This document shows positions 54,456 through 62,063 of a stretch of DNA of 64,000 bases, piece by piece. The first letter of the stretch is position 1; each line of letters opens with the position of its first letter. The notes beneath the pieces were generated by a model. The model did not search any database and was not told the DNA's origin. It worked only from the letters and a program-made list of their open reading frames with translations. The stretch is from the NCBI GenBank assembly GCA_030672305.1, contig DAOVGR010000039.1:66651-130650 (forward strand), in the 5' to 3' direction. Origin of the DNA: Thermoplasmatales archaeon. GTDB lineage: Archaea > Thermoplasmatota > E2 > DHVEG-1. The translations under genes and the position numbers were made by a program.

Positions 54456-55589
54456 CTATTTTATAAGAGAAAAGATTCTTTTTAATATAGGAAACTGATC
54501 TAAAAACCTTAGGAACAATGTATTATAATGTACCACATTTCTAGGGATATTAACTTTTAATATTCCCCAGTCACTTTCTGCACCATTAATATCTCTTGCT
54601 TTTGCCTTAATTGTATATATTCCATTTTCATCCCATATATGGCTTATAGCTATTTCTTTTCCAGAGCTATATTGACCTATCCAATTTTCGTTCTGATTAT
54701 CTCCCCATTCGATATAATAGTAGACCTCATTTTCATCGGGATCAGATGAAGAGAATCTATATTCATATCTTATACCTGGTTTACCTTGTAAAGGACCTTG
54801 TATTGTTGGTATATCTGGATGGGTATTTGGCTCATAAGGATCATAATAATTATTGGGATCAGTACCATAAACGATTTCTGAATAATCTGAGTAACCATCA
54901 TTATCGGTATCTCTATCAAATGGATTTGTAAAATAAACAAATAGCTCATCATAATCCGCTAAAAAATCATCATCCCTATCATAATTCTGGAGAGTATCAT
55001 TATCCTCTAAATTTAAAATAACAAATGAATATTGATTTGGATTACATAATACATATGGATTAGGTCCAAAAATTTTGATAGTAAAATTATATATATCATT
55101 TCCCTTAAAAGTAGCAATATATGGATTGGTATATTGCATAGCTTGTATCAACCTAAAATCATATACCTCACTGATATAGTCATTTGTATCAATCCATATA
55201 GATTCGTTAAATCCTGCTGCATGTTCACTAGATGTACTGTATCCTACTTCATATTCTAATTCTTGAATAAAACTTTTTTGCCATAAATGATAGTATATGT
55301 TGAATATTTTGCTTTCTCTAGTATATATTCCACTTTGATTAAAGTGAAAATTAACAAACATCCCGCATCGAGTAGTCTCATTTTCTATTGGGGAATCCTT
55401 CTTTAAAGAACCTACGTCTTCCCAGTTTAATGGGTCATCATCCCTTAAATAATAAAGCCCATCAATAACTGTATCAATATAATTTATTACTTCTCCCAAT
55501 CCTTCAGTCAATGGTATTGTACTTAGTCCGATAAATAAAATCAATACTCCAAAAACCAATCCTTTCCGAAAAATATGATTATTAAACAT
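54456..55589 (-). CDS. Secreted protein with calcium-binding repeats and PKD-like domain
   Basis: A 377 aa exported protein with a signal peptide (about 1-31, GLVFGVLILFIGLSTIPLTEG). A unique N-terminal domain to about 205 is followed by thrombospondin type 3-like Asp repeats (DRDDDFLADYDELF, DRDTDNDGYSDYSEIVYGTDPNN), which bind calcium, then a PKD-type Ig fold (about 258-352, YEYRFSSSDPDENEVYYYIEWGD, GIYTIKAKARDINGAESDW). The short hydrophobic end FLRFLDQFPILKRIFSLI may anchor it to the membrane or be a sorting signal. Function unknown; surface role likely. Confidence 0.85.
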   Translation of the reverse strand: MFNNHIFRKGLVFGVLILFIGLSTIPLTEGLGEVINYIDTVIDGLYYLRDDDPLNWEDVGSLKKDSPIENETTRCGMFVNFHFNQSGIYTRESKIFNIYYHLWQKSFIQELEYEVGYSTSSEHAAGFNESIWIDTNDYISEVYDFRLIQAMQYTNPYIATFKGNDIYNFTIKIFGPNPYVLCNPNQYSFVILNLEDNDTLQNYDRDDDFLADYDELFVYFTNPFDRDTDNDGYSDYSEIVYGTDPNNYYDPYEPNTHPDIPTIQGPLQGKPGIRYEYRFSSSDPDENEVYYYIEWGDNQNENWIGQYSSGKEIAISHIWDENGIYTIKAKARDINGAESDWGILKVNIPRNVVHYNTLFLRFLDQFPILKRIFSLIK

Positions 55590-55920
55590 TTTTTACTTCC
55601 ATCACATTAATTTCTTTTTTAAATATTATAAATTTACAATTGTTAATATCAATGTAATGTTAATATCTATACTCCTTATAATATATAAGATTAACGCATG
55701 TTAATTACTGTTATTTAAATTAAATTATGGTATAACTTACTGCTTTATTCAATAAAATAATATTTTACTTTTCTTATAAAAAAGGAGTTTTACATTACAA
55801 TCTGTCCATATCAATATACGCTTTCTGATGTAAAAAAAACAATTGTTAACTAAAATTCATAAATAATTTTTTTTGTAAATTATTGTTTTTTAATAAATTT
55901 TTTAAGTTTATCTAATAAAT
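55590..55920. other. AT-rich intergenic gap
   Basis: A 331-bp gap of very high AT content between two minus-strand genes. I see no supported gene or RNA. TATA-like words are plentiful and cannot be told from background; those at about 55665-55690 could serve the secreted-protein gene. Confidence 0.5.
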
Positions 55921-56391
55921 TTAGAAAATTCTGGGAACAAGACGCCAAGGTACTTTTTTCATGTACTCTTTGTATTCATCACCATATTGTTTTATTAATA
56001 GTTTTTCTTCATCCAATACGCTCCAAATCATTATTGGTATAGCCAGGAAAGCGATTATTAATGCCGATAAAGAATAAAAAAATAATGCAAGTCCAAATCC
56101 GACAATAAGAATGGAAACATAATGTGGATGTCTGATATGTTGGAAAATGCCTCCAGTTACAAGCTGTCCTTTGTATGTTTTATGCCAAAAAATTTCCCAT
56201 TTAAAATATACATAGGTACCTAATAGAAATATGGTTATTCCCAAAATAATGCTTATAAACAGGTTTATTGGGAGCTTCCAAACACCATATAATCCTGTTA
56301 ATGGTCCTATCATTATTATTAGAAGTATTGGTGCGTAGTGAACAATAAAAAGAGCTCTTAGTTCTTTTGGGGGAGTATAATTAAAAACCAT
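55921..56391 (-). CDS. Isoprenylcysteine carboxyl methyltransferase-like membrane protein
   Basis: A 156 aa membrane protein with about four helices and the ICMT/PEMT-type C-terminal signature GIFQHIRHPHYVSILIVGFGLAL...LDEEKLLIKQYGDEYKEYMKKVPWRLVPRIF, which forms the SAM pocket. Members methylate small lipids, amines or protein termini; the substrate is unknown. It lies 5 bp downstream of the first KaiC-like gene, so they are probably co-transcribed. Confidence 0.83.
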   Translation of the reverse strand: MVFNYTPPKELRALFIVHYAPILLIIMIGPLTGLYGVWKLPINLFISIILGITIFLLGTYVYFKWEIFWHKTYKGQLVTGGIFQHIRHPHYVSILIVGFGLALFFYSLSALIIAFLAIPIMIWSVLDEEKLLIKQYGDEYKEYMKKVPWRLVPRIF

Positions 56392-56396
56392 ATTGA

Positions 56397-57119
56397 TTAA
56401 ACCAATTTTATGCCACCAGTATTTATTACAATATCCTGAGGTTTTAGTGTATGTTTTGTATTTCTCATTTTCAATACTGAGAGTTTTCTTCTATCCATAG
56501 TTGGATCTACATTGAGTTTAATTACCCCATCAGCTAAGAATTCTGAGATACCATCTCTTGATAACAGAGAAGAACCCATTGGTAGTTCTGACGTAACAAT
56601 AGATGTCGAATTTGATGATTCTAAAGCACTCATTATGAATTGTAAATGTAGTCTTCTCGTTGGTAAATTAATTCCTTCCGAATAATCTCCGGCATCTATC
56701 ATACTAACATCTGGAGATCCTTCTTCTGTATTTTTCATAAATATAGGCATTTCTGATAAGGGAGTAATGGAATCAAGAACTACTCTATCAAACTCACCAG
56801 ATAAAATCTCGTTTGTCATCTTTTCATATACTAACTTCTTATTTATATTTAAATATAGAAATTTGACTAGATTATTTTCTATTGCTGGTTGAAAATCAAA
56901 TCCAAGTTCTCTTGCTTGGATTAGGAGTCCTTCAACTTTTTTATCTAATGTAAGATACAAGCATCTTTCTTGGTTTTTTACTCCTTCATATAGGAATTGA
57001 AAACAAAAAATACTTTTACCTCCACCAGGTGGGCCAGAAACAAGAGTTATTGAACTTTTTGGTAAACCTCCTTGAATTATAACATCAAGACCTTCAACAC
57101 CTGTTTTAATTCTATTCAT
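56397..57119 (-). CDS. KaiC-like RecA-superfamily ATPase
   Basis: A 240 aa single-domain KaiC/RadA-like ATPase. It begins MNRIKTGVEGLDVIIQGGLP and has Walker A GPPGGGKS (29-36) and Walker B RVVLDSITPL, with the family C-terminus LADGVIKLNVDPTMDRRKLSVLKMRNTKH. The longer frame begins 48 codons earlier, but AGAGG sits just before ATG 57119. Such proteins in Archaea are linked to signalling, including pilus/archaellum regulation (ArlH-like). No second KaiC domain. Confidence 0.88.
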   Translation of the reverse strand: MNRIKTGVEGLDVIIQGGLPKSSITLVSGPPGGGKSIFCFQFLYEGVKNQERCLYLTLDKKVEGLLIQARELGFDFQPAIENNLVKFLYLNINKKLVYEKMTNEILSGEFDRVVLDSITPLSEMPIFMKNTEEGSPDVSMIDAGDYSEGINLPTRRLHLQFIMSALESSNSTSIVTSELPMGSSLLSRDGISEFLADGVIKLNVDPTMDRRKLSVLKMRNTKHTLKPQDIVINTGGIKLV

Positions 57120-57331
57120 TTTTACCTCTCCAAATTTATTAAATTTAGTGATCCCAGACATCAATATAATATGTAACAGCACATATATTATTTTATCTTT
57201 CGTCATTATCTTTTTTAAAAAAATTTGAATTTTACAGTGTTTTTTTAGCAATAGACAAGGCATGTATAGAAATATTTATATAGTAACAAATATAAAAATA
57301 ATAATGGATAAAATTATTATTGGGAAAGTAT

Positions 57332-57559
57332 ATGAGAAAGAAAAACAAAAATATCTGGATCTGGCTTCAAAACGATAAACTAGTTAAAGCTATATTATGC
57401 ATTGATGACGGGACTTTAAAAATATATGATGAAAACGATAACTTAATATTAAGAAGGACAGGTTTAAGTAAACTTCAAGTTAAACAAATTGAAAATACAA
57501 TAATAAAATATGGAGCTAAAAAACTTAGTGAACATGCTGAACCATTCAAATTTTTGTAA
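57332..57559 (+). CDS. Hypothetical 75-aa protein between KaiC-like genes
   Basis: A short plus-strand gene (start ATG 57332; a TTG four codons upstream is possible) encoding a basic, probably folded protein: IWIWLQNDKLVKAILCIDDGTLKIYDENDNLILRRTGLSKLQVKQIENTI. A TATA-like TATTTATATAG lies about 55 bp upstream. It is divergent from the first KaiC-like gene and convergent with the second. No family recognised. Confidence 0.65.
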   Translation: MRKKNKNIWIWLQNDKLVKAILCIDDGTLKIYDENDNLILRRTGLSKLQVKQIENTIIKYGAKKLSEHAEPFKFL

Positions 57560-57568
57560 AAACAATAT

Positions 57569-58387
57569 TTAATAATTATTAACAAATACACGTTTTTCAG
57601 GATGGATTATCACACCCTGTTCTGAAATCTCCATCATAACTATCTTTTTTTGGTGTTTACCATCTCTCATTTTTAAAATTTCAATTGCATTTTCTCTAAA
57701 ATCTTCTTTTTGAAAATTATAAAGAACAATAATACCATCTGCAAGGAATTCTTCAATTCCAGATTCACTAAAACGTGAAGGTATTGGATCTGTTTCAGTT
57801 ATTAAAAAAGAAGTAGCACCCGTCTCTTCAAAGAAACCAAATAATTGTTGAAGATAAATTCTATAGTTTTTATCTTTTGTAACGGAAGCCTCAATAATTG
57901 CAGTTAAGGAGTCTACTGCTATTACATCAGGTTGAAAATCTTTTGGAATCACAAGTGGTTTTATTTTATATGATAGTTCAGTTGCAGATCCAGATCCACC
58001 TATTGAACCGAATTTCATTCTTAGAATATCTAGAGGATTAATTTTCTGAATTAAAAGATCACCGTTCTCAATGAATCTATTAACATCCCAACCAAATTTA
58101 TTCATACTTTTTACAATTCGTTCCTGGCTTTCTTCAAAACTTACATACATGCATTTTTTACCTTTTGAAACAAGATTAAAAGATATTTGTCTACAGAGTA
58201 TACTTTTTCCAGTTCCTGGACCACCAGCTACTAATACAGAATTTCCTAATGGGATTCCGCCTCCTGCAAATAATTCATCAAAGCCCCTAATTTCTGTTCT
58301 AAGTACCCCCTCCCGTTTATCATTTCTAATTTCAATATTTTCGTGCACATGTGAATTTTCATTAATATGCATATCATTTTCGTCCAT
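57569..58387 (-). CDS. KaiC-like RecA-superfamily ATPase
   Basis: A 272 aa single-domain KaiC-like ATPase with Walker A GGPGTGKS (55-62), Walker B VIAVDSLTAI and C-terminal LADGIIVLYNFQKEDFRENAIEILKMRDGKHQKK. The first 30 residues form a His/Glu/Asn-rich tail before the fold. ATG 58387 follows AAGGAAAAT; the longer frame upstream is unlikely. It is a divergent paralog of the gene at 56397. Confidence 0.88.
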   Translation of the reverse strand: MDENDMHINENSHVHENIEIRNDKREGVLRTEIRGFDELFAGGGIPLGNSVLVAGGPGTGKSILCRQISFNLVSKGKKCMYVSFEESQERIVKSMNKFGWDVNRFIENGDLLIQKINPLDILRMKFGSIGGSGSATELSYKIKPLVIPKDFQPDVIAVDSLTAIIEASVTKDKNYRIYLQQLFGFFEETGATSFLITETDPIPSRFSESGIEEFLADGIIVLYNFQKEDFRENAIEILKMRDGKHQKKIVMMEISEQGVIIHPEKRVFVNNY

Positions 58388-58512
58388 GGTTATTTTCCTT
58401 TTTATTACTAAACTTATATTAATTAAAATATTAACTTCTAACAAACATCATTATATTCTTTTTAGCTATATATTGAAGCAAATAAAAAAACTTTCTTATG
58501 ATTTTTGGAAAA

Positions 58513-59436
58513 TTAAGAAATAACTGCTCCAGCACCTACTTGGGTCCCAATTTCAATTATTGTAAGTCTTAAATCTATGTTTTTTGTACCTGGCGTAATA
58601 ATTACTCTGTCAGGAGATGTTGATGTATCTACTTGAACATTTAAATATCCATTATCATGGTATTCCCATAATAAACCACGAGTAGTATTGATAAATGAAT
58701 GATTCCATGCATCTGGGTAGTCAGTATATATCTGAACAAAGTTTGCTGTTCCCTGATGTTCATAATAAGTTGTATAATTTGTTCGAATGTAACTTTCTTT
58801 ATATCCACCAGTTATATTTTTTCCTGGAATTCCTCTGAATAGTGGAATATCCCAGTTTATTTCTATATCATTTGTATAATTTACTATATTCATAGCAGGA
58901 AAAACCCTCATTACTTCTCCGTCAGTTTGTTTAAGTATAATTCCTCCTCCTTCAAGAGCATAAATTATTTTAGTAGCATCCAAGTAATAATAGTTAAATG
59001 CTTCATATTTAATTGAGGTTAATGGGATACCTGATGGAAAATCAGCTGGTGCTGGTTGGATATTTATTTTATAAGGTCCTGATGAATCTTGATCTATAAT
59101 AGAAATTTGACCTGCAGATCTTTGTGATATAAAATAAGGCAATTCTCTGCTGCCCATTGTTATTGGAGAGGATGTTGAGGTATATGCAGTATATTTTGGA
59201 TTACCACTTTCTTCGTTGATTATTCCCATTGTAGATTGTATTTCTATTACCGATTTCAAATTTGAAAATTGATTGGAAACCTGATCCATATGGTCTGCTT
59301 CTCTATCTTTCATTATTTCTGGAACATAATAAAGTTGTATAAATGATAAAATTATTGCTACAAGTGCTACCATTAAAAGTGCTTCAATTACTCCTGCTAC
59401 TGCGCACTGATTATTAAAGAAATGTCTATGTTTCAT
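58513..59436 (-). CDS. Pilin-like/archaeal class III signal protein (DUF7289-like)
   Basis: A 307 aa protein with one N-terminal hydrophobic helix (AVAGVIEALLMVALVAIILSFIQLYYVPEIMKDREAD) followed by a beta-rich extracellular part, as in archaeal type IV pilin-like or DUF7289-type proteins. ATG 59436 follows GGAGAG; the helix lies about 12 residues from the start. A TATA box TTTATATATA lies about 30 bp upstream. No obvious class III cleavage motif (e.g. KG before the helix) is present, so processing is uncertain. Confidence 0.7.
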   Translation of the reverse strand: MKHRHFFNNQCAVAGVIEALLMVALVAIILSFIQLYYVPEIMKDREADHMDQVSNQFSNLKSVIEIQSTMGIINEESGNPKYTAYTSTSSPITMGSRELPYFISQRSAGQISIIDQDSSGPYKINIQPAPADFPSGIPLTSIKYEAFNYYYLDATKIIYALEGGGIILKQTDGEVMRVFPAMNIVNYTNDIEINWDIPLFRGIPGKNITGGYKESYIRTNYTTYYEHQGTANFVQIYTDYPDAWNHSFINTTRGLLWEYHDNGYLNVQVDTSTSPDRVIITPGTKNIDLRLTIIEIGTQVGAGAVIS

Positions 59437-59626
59437 CTCTCCATCTTCACCCTTCAAATATCAATATATATAAACTGTAACTTATAGTTTTCTTATTATT
59501 ATGTCAAATTGTAAAACCGGCAATATATTGTTTTTAATTAAGTAAATCTTAAGAAGAATAATTAGTTCCTATTTTCAAATTTCTAGATTTTAATCTATAT
59601 CTATTACAATTTGGAGGCTAGTAAAT

Positions 59627-60895
59627 ATGGATATGACTTTTGCGGAAAAAATACTTGCAAAATATTCAGATTTAAAGGAGGTTGCTCCAGGCCAAATTGT
59701 AACTGTTCATCCTGATCATCTTTTGACTCATGATAATACAGCTGCTATTATTCAAAAGATAAAACCTGAGTTAAATAAATATGGTATTTATTCAAAAACT
59801 CTGCCAATTATAGTTCTTGATCATGTTATTCCTGCCTCATCTGAAAAAACAGCTAATAACCATAAGATTATTAGGGAATTTGTAAAAAATAATGAAATTA
59901 AGAATTTTTTTGATATTGGTTTTGGTATTTGTCATCAGTTAGTCATTGAGAAGGGACTTGCACTTCCTGGAAAATTACTTCTTGGTTCTGACTCGCATAC
60001 GTGTTCTTATGGTGCAATTGGGGCCTTTTCATCTGGTATTGATAGAACTGAAGCAGCCTCACTTTTACTCACGGGTGAGACTTGGCTTAAGGTACCTAAC
60101 AGCATTAAAATGGTTTTAACAGGTAAATTGAATCCTGGAGTATATTCAAAAGATGTAATATTACATATTATTGGTGATATTTCAGCATCTGGTGCAAACT
60201 ATTGCTCTGTAGAGTTCCATGGTGATGTTAGGAATTTCTCTATAGATGATAGATTTACAATTGCAAATATGGGTATTGAGATGGGTGCAAAAAATACTTT
60301 GTTTTTTTGTGATAATGTTACAAAAGAATATCTTAATCTTATTGGAATTCCTGATTCATCATACAGTCCAATAGATGCTGATAAAGATGCAAAATATTAT
60401 AAGGAATTTAAATACAATTTAACTGAGATTTCTCCAGTAGTTGCTTGCCCTCATACTGTTGATAATGTTAAACCTATTGCAGAAGTTTCTGATATAGAAA
60501 TTCAGCAATGTTTGATAGGAACATGTACAAATGGAAGACTTTCAGATTTGAAGGTTGCTGCTGATATACTAAAAGGAAAAACGATTAATTCAGGTGTCAG
60601 ATTATTAATCTTACCTGCTTCAAAAGATATCTTTGAGAAAGCACTAAATTCTGGAATTATCGAAATACTTGTTAAAGCAGGCGGAGTATTACTTCCACCT
60701 GGATGTGGTCCTTGTCTGGGTGCCCATCAAGGAGCTCTTGCACCTGCTGAGAGATGTCTAAGTACTGCAAATCGAAACTTTAAGGGACGTATGGGTTGTA
60801 AAGAAGCAGAAATTTATCTTGCTAGTCCTGCAACAGTTGCTGCGTCTGCTCTTTATGGTAAAATTACTGATCCTAGAGCGGTGATAAATAAATGA
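59627..60895 (+). CDS. leuC: Isopropylmalate/homoaconitate isomerase large subunit
   Basis: A 422 aa aconitase-superfamily large subunit. The [4Fe-4S]-cluster Cys are in GTCTNGR and GPCLGAHQG, with LGSDSHTCSYGAIGAFSSGIDRTE. It isomerises 2-isopropylmalate (leucine synthesis) or a homolog (homocitrate-type). SD TTGGAGG is 10 nt from ATG. The last 4 bases overlap leuD, so the two subunits are coupled. Confidence 0.93.
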   Translation: MDMTFAEKILAKYSDLKEVAPGQIVTVHPDHLLTHDNTAAIIQKIKPELNKYGIYSKTLPIIVLDHVIPASSEKTANNHKIIREFVKNNEIKNFFDIGFGICHQLVIEKGLALPGKLLLGSDSHTCSYGAIGAFSSGIDRTEAASLLLTGETWLKVPNSIKMVLTGKLNPGVYSKDVILHIIGDISASGANYCSVEFHGDVRNFSIDDRFTIANMGIEMGAKNTLFFCDNVTKEYLNLIGIPDSSYSPIDADKDAKYYKEFKYNLTEISPVVACPHTVDNVKPIAEVSDIEIQQCLIGTCTNGRLSDLKVAADILKGKTINSGVRLLILPASKDIFEKALNSGIIEILVKAGGVLLPPGCGPCLGAHQGALAPAERCLSTANRNFKGRMGCKEAEIYLASPATVAASALYGKITDPRAVINK

Positions 60896-61374
60896 ACATT
60901 TGGAGATATGGTGATAACATAGATACAGATATGTTATTTCCTGGAAAATATGTTTATATATGTAGCATTCCTGAGGAAATCAAACCTCATCTTTTAGAGG
61001 ATCTTGATCCTTCATTTTCAAAAAATGTAAAAAAAGGAGACATAATTATTGCCGGAATAAATTTTGGATGTGGTAGTTCACGTGAACAACCTGCAATAGG
61101 TTTAAAATCTGTAGGTATCAAAGCTGTTGTGGCATTAAGCTTTGCAAGAATTTTTTATCGAGCAGCAATTAACCAAGGTCTAGTTCTTATTGAATGCCCT
61201 GAAGCAGTAAAATTTTATTCAGATGGTGATAATGTCGAGATTGATATGGATAATGGTAAAATTATTGTTGGAGCTAAGACCTTTTCATTTCCAAAGTTGC
61301 CAGAGCAAATTATTGCTATAAGAGATGCTGGAGGTTTACTTGAATATACGAGAAAAAAATTGAAAAAGAAGTAA
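60892..61374 (+). CDS. leuD: Isopropylmalate/homoaconitate isomerase small subunit
   Basis: A 160 aa swivel-domain subunit: RYGDNIDTDMLFPGKYVYICS, then AGINFGCGSSREQPAIGLKSVGIKAVVALSFARIFYRAAINQG. In archaeal small subunits the short loop after the first helix sets substrate choice; in homoaconitase-type proteins it contains an Arg (YLRT), absent here (YICS), which suggests isopropylmalate or a related substrate. This is inference. Confidence 0.92.
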   Translation: MNIWRYGDNIDTDMLFPGKYVYICSIPEEIKPHLLEDLDPSFSKNVKKGDIIIAGINFGCGSSREQPAIGLKSVGIKAVVALSFARIFYRAAINQGLVLIECPEAVKFYSDGDNVEIDMDNGKIIVGAKTFSFPKLPEQIIAIRDAGGLLEYTRKKLKKK

Positions 61375-61384
61375 TTTTTTATAT

Positions 61385-61888
61385 CTATGGTTCAAAGCTC
61401 ATATGTTTTTTTTCGATATGGCTTTTACTTATTCTTCTGTATTCTGCAGCATTTAAACGTGCTTTTTCCCTAATTTTTTTATCTTGTTTCATTATTTTTC
61501 CTGGAATACCAATGACTAAACTGTTTTCAGGGACCTCCATATATTCTCTGACAAGAGCATTGGCTCCAATAATTGATCCTTTTCCGATTTTTGCACCATT
61601 GAGTATTGTTGAGTGAATTCCAATAAGACAATCATCCTCAATTGTTGCGCCATGTATCATTGCGCAATGTCCGATTGTAACATTTTTCCCAATTCTTACA
61701 GAATGATCTAAATCACAATGTATTACGCAGCAGTCTTGGACATTTGAACCATCACCAATTGTTATAGAACTTTCATCTCCCCTAATTACTGCACATGGAT
61801 AAATACCACAATTTTTACCAATTTTTACATTACCAATTATTACTGCAGTTTTTGCAACGAAGGATGACTTGTGAATTTCTGGTTTCAT
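61385..61888 (-). CDS. Gamma-carbonic anhydrase-like hexapeptide protein
   Basis: A 167 aa left-handed beta-helix protein with hexapeptide repeats. The three zinc-ligand His of gamma-class carbonic anhydrases are present (H57 in VIHCD, H74 and H79 in TIGHCAMIHGA), with the Arg of IRGDESSITIGDGSNVQD. The catalytic acidic loop of Cam is absent, as in the CamH group, so activity is uncertain. Convergent with leuD. Confidence 0.9.
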   Translation of the reverse strand: MKPEIHKSSFVAKTAVIIGNVKIGKNCGIYPCAVIRGDESSITIGDGSNVQDCCVIHCDLDHSVRIGKNVTIGHCAMIHGATIEDDCLIGIHSTILNGAKIGKGSIIGANALVREYMEVPENSLVIGIPGKIMKQDKKIREKARLNAAEYRRISKSHIEKKHMSFEP

Positions 61889-62063
61889 TTTTTATTACCA
61901 CGTTTTTGGAAATAATGATGTTATATTATAATTTATGTTCAACTTTTTTAGATGTTTCTTTAAAATTATTTCTTTTAATTATTAATAGAAAGATAGAAAT
62001 ACAACTTTAAGGATATAAATTAAAAATATTTGTAGGGGGACCAGCATAAAAGGTAGGTATCGT

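Noticed and set aside
57302-57379. ATG at 57303 as start of the small gene between the KaiC-like genes
   Set aside because: That frame stops after about 25 codons; the real open frame begins at 57332.
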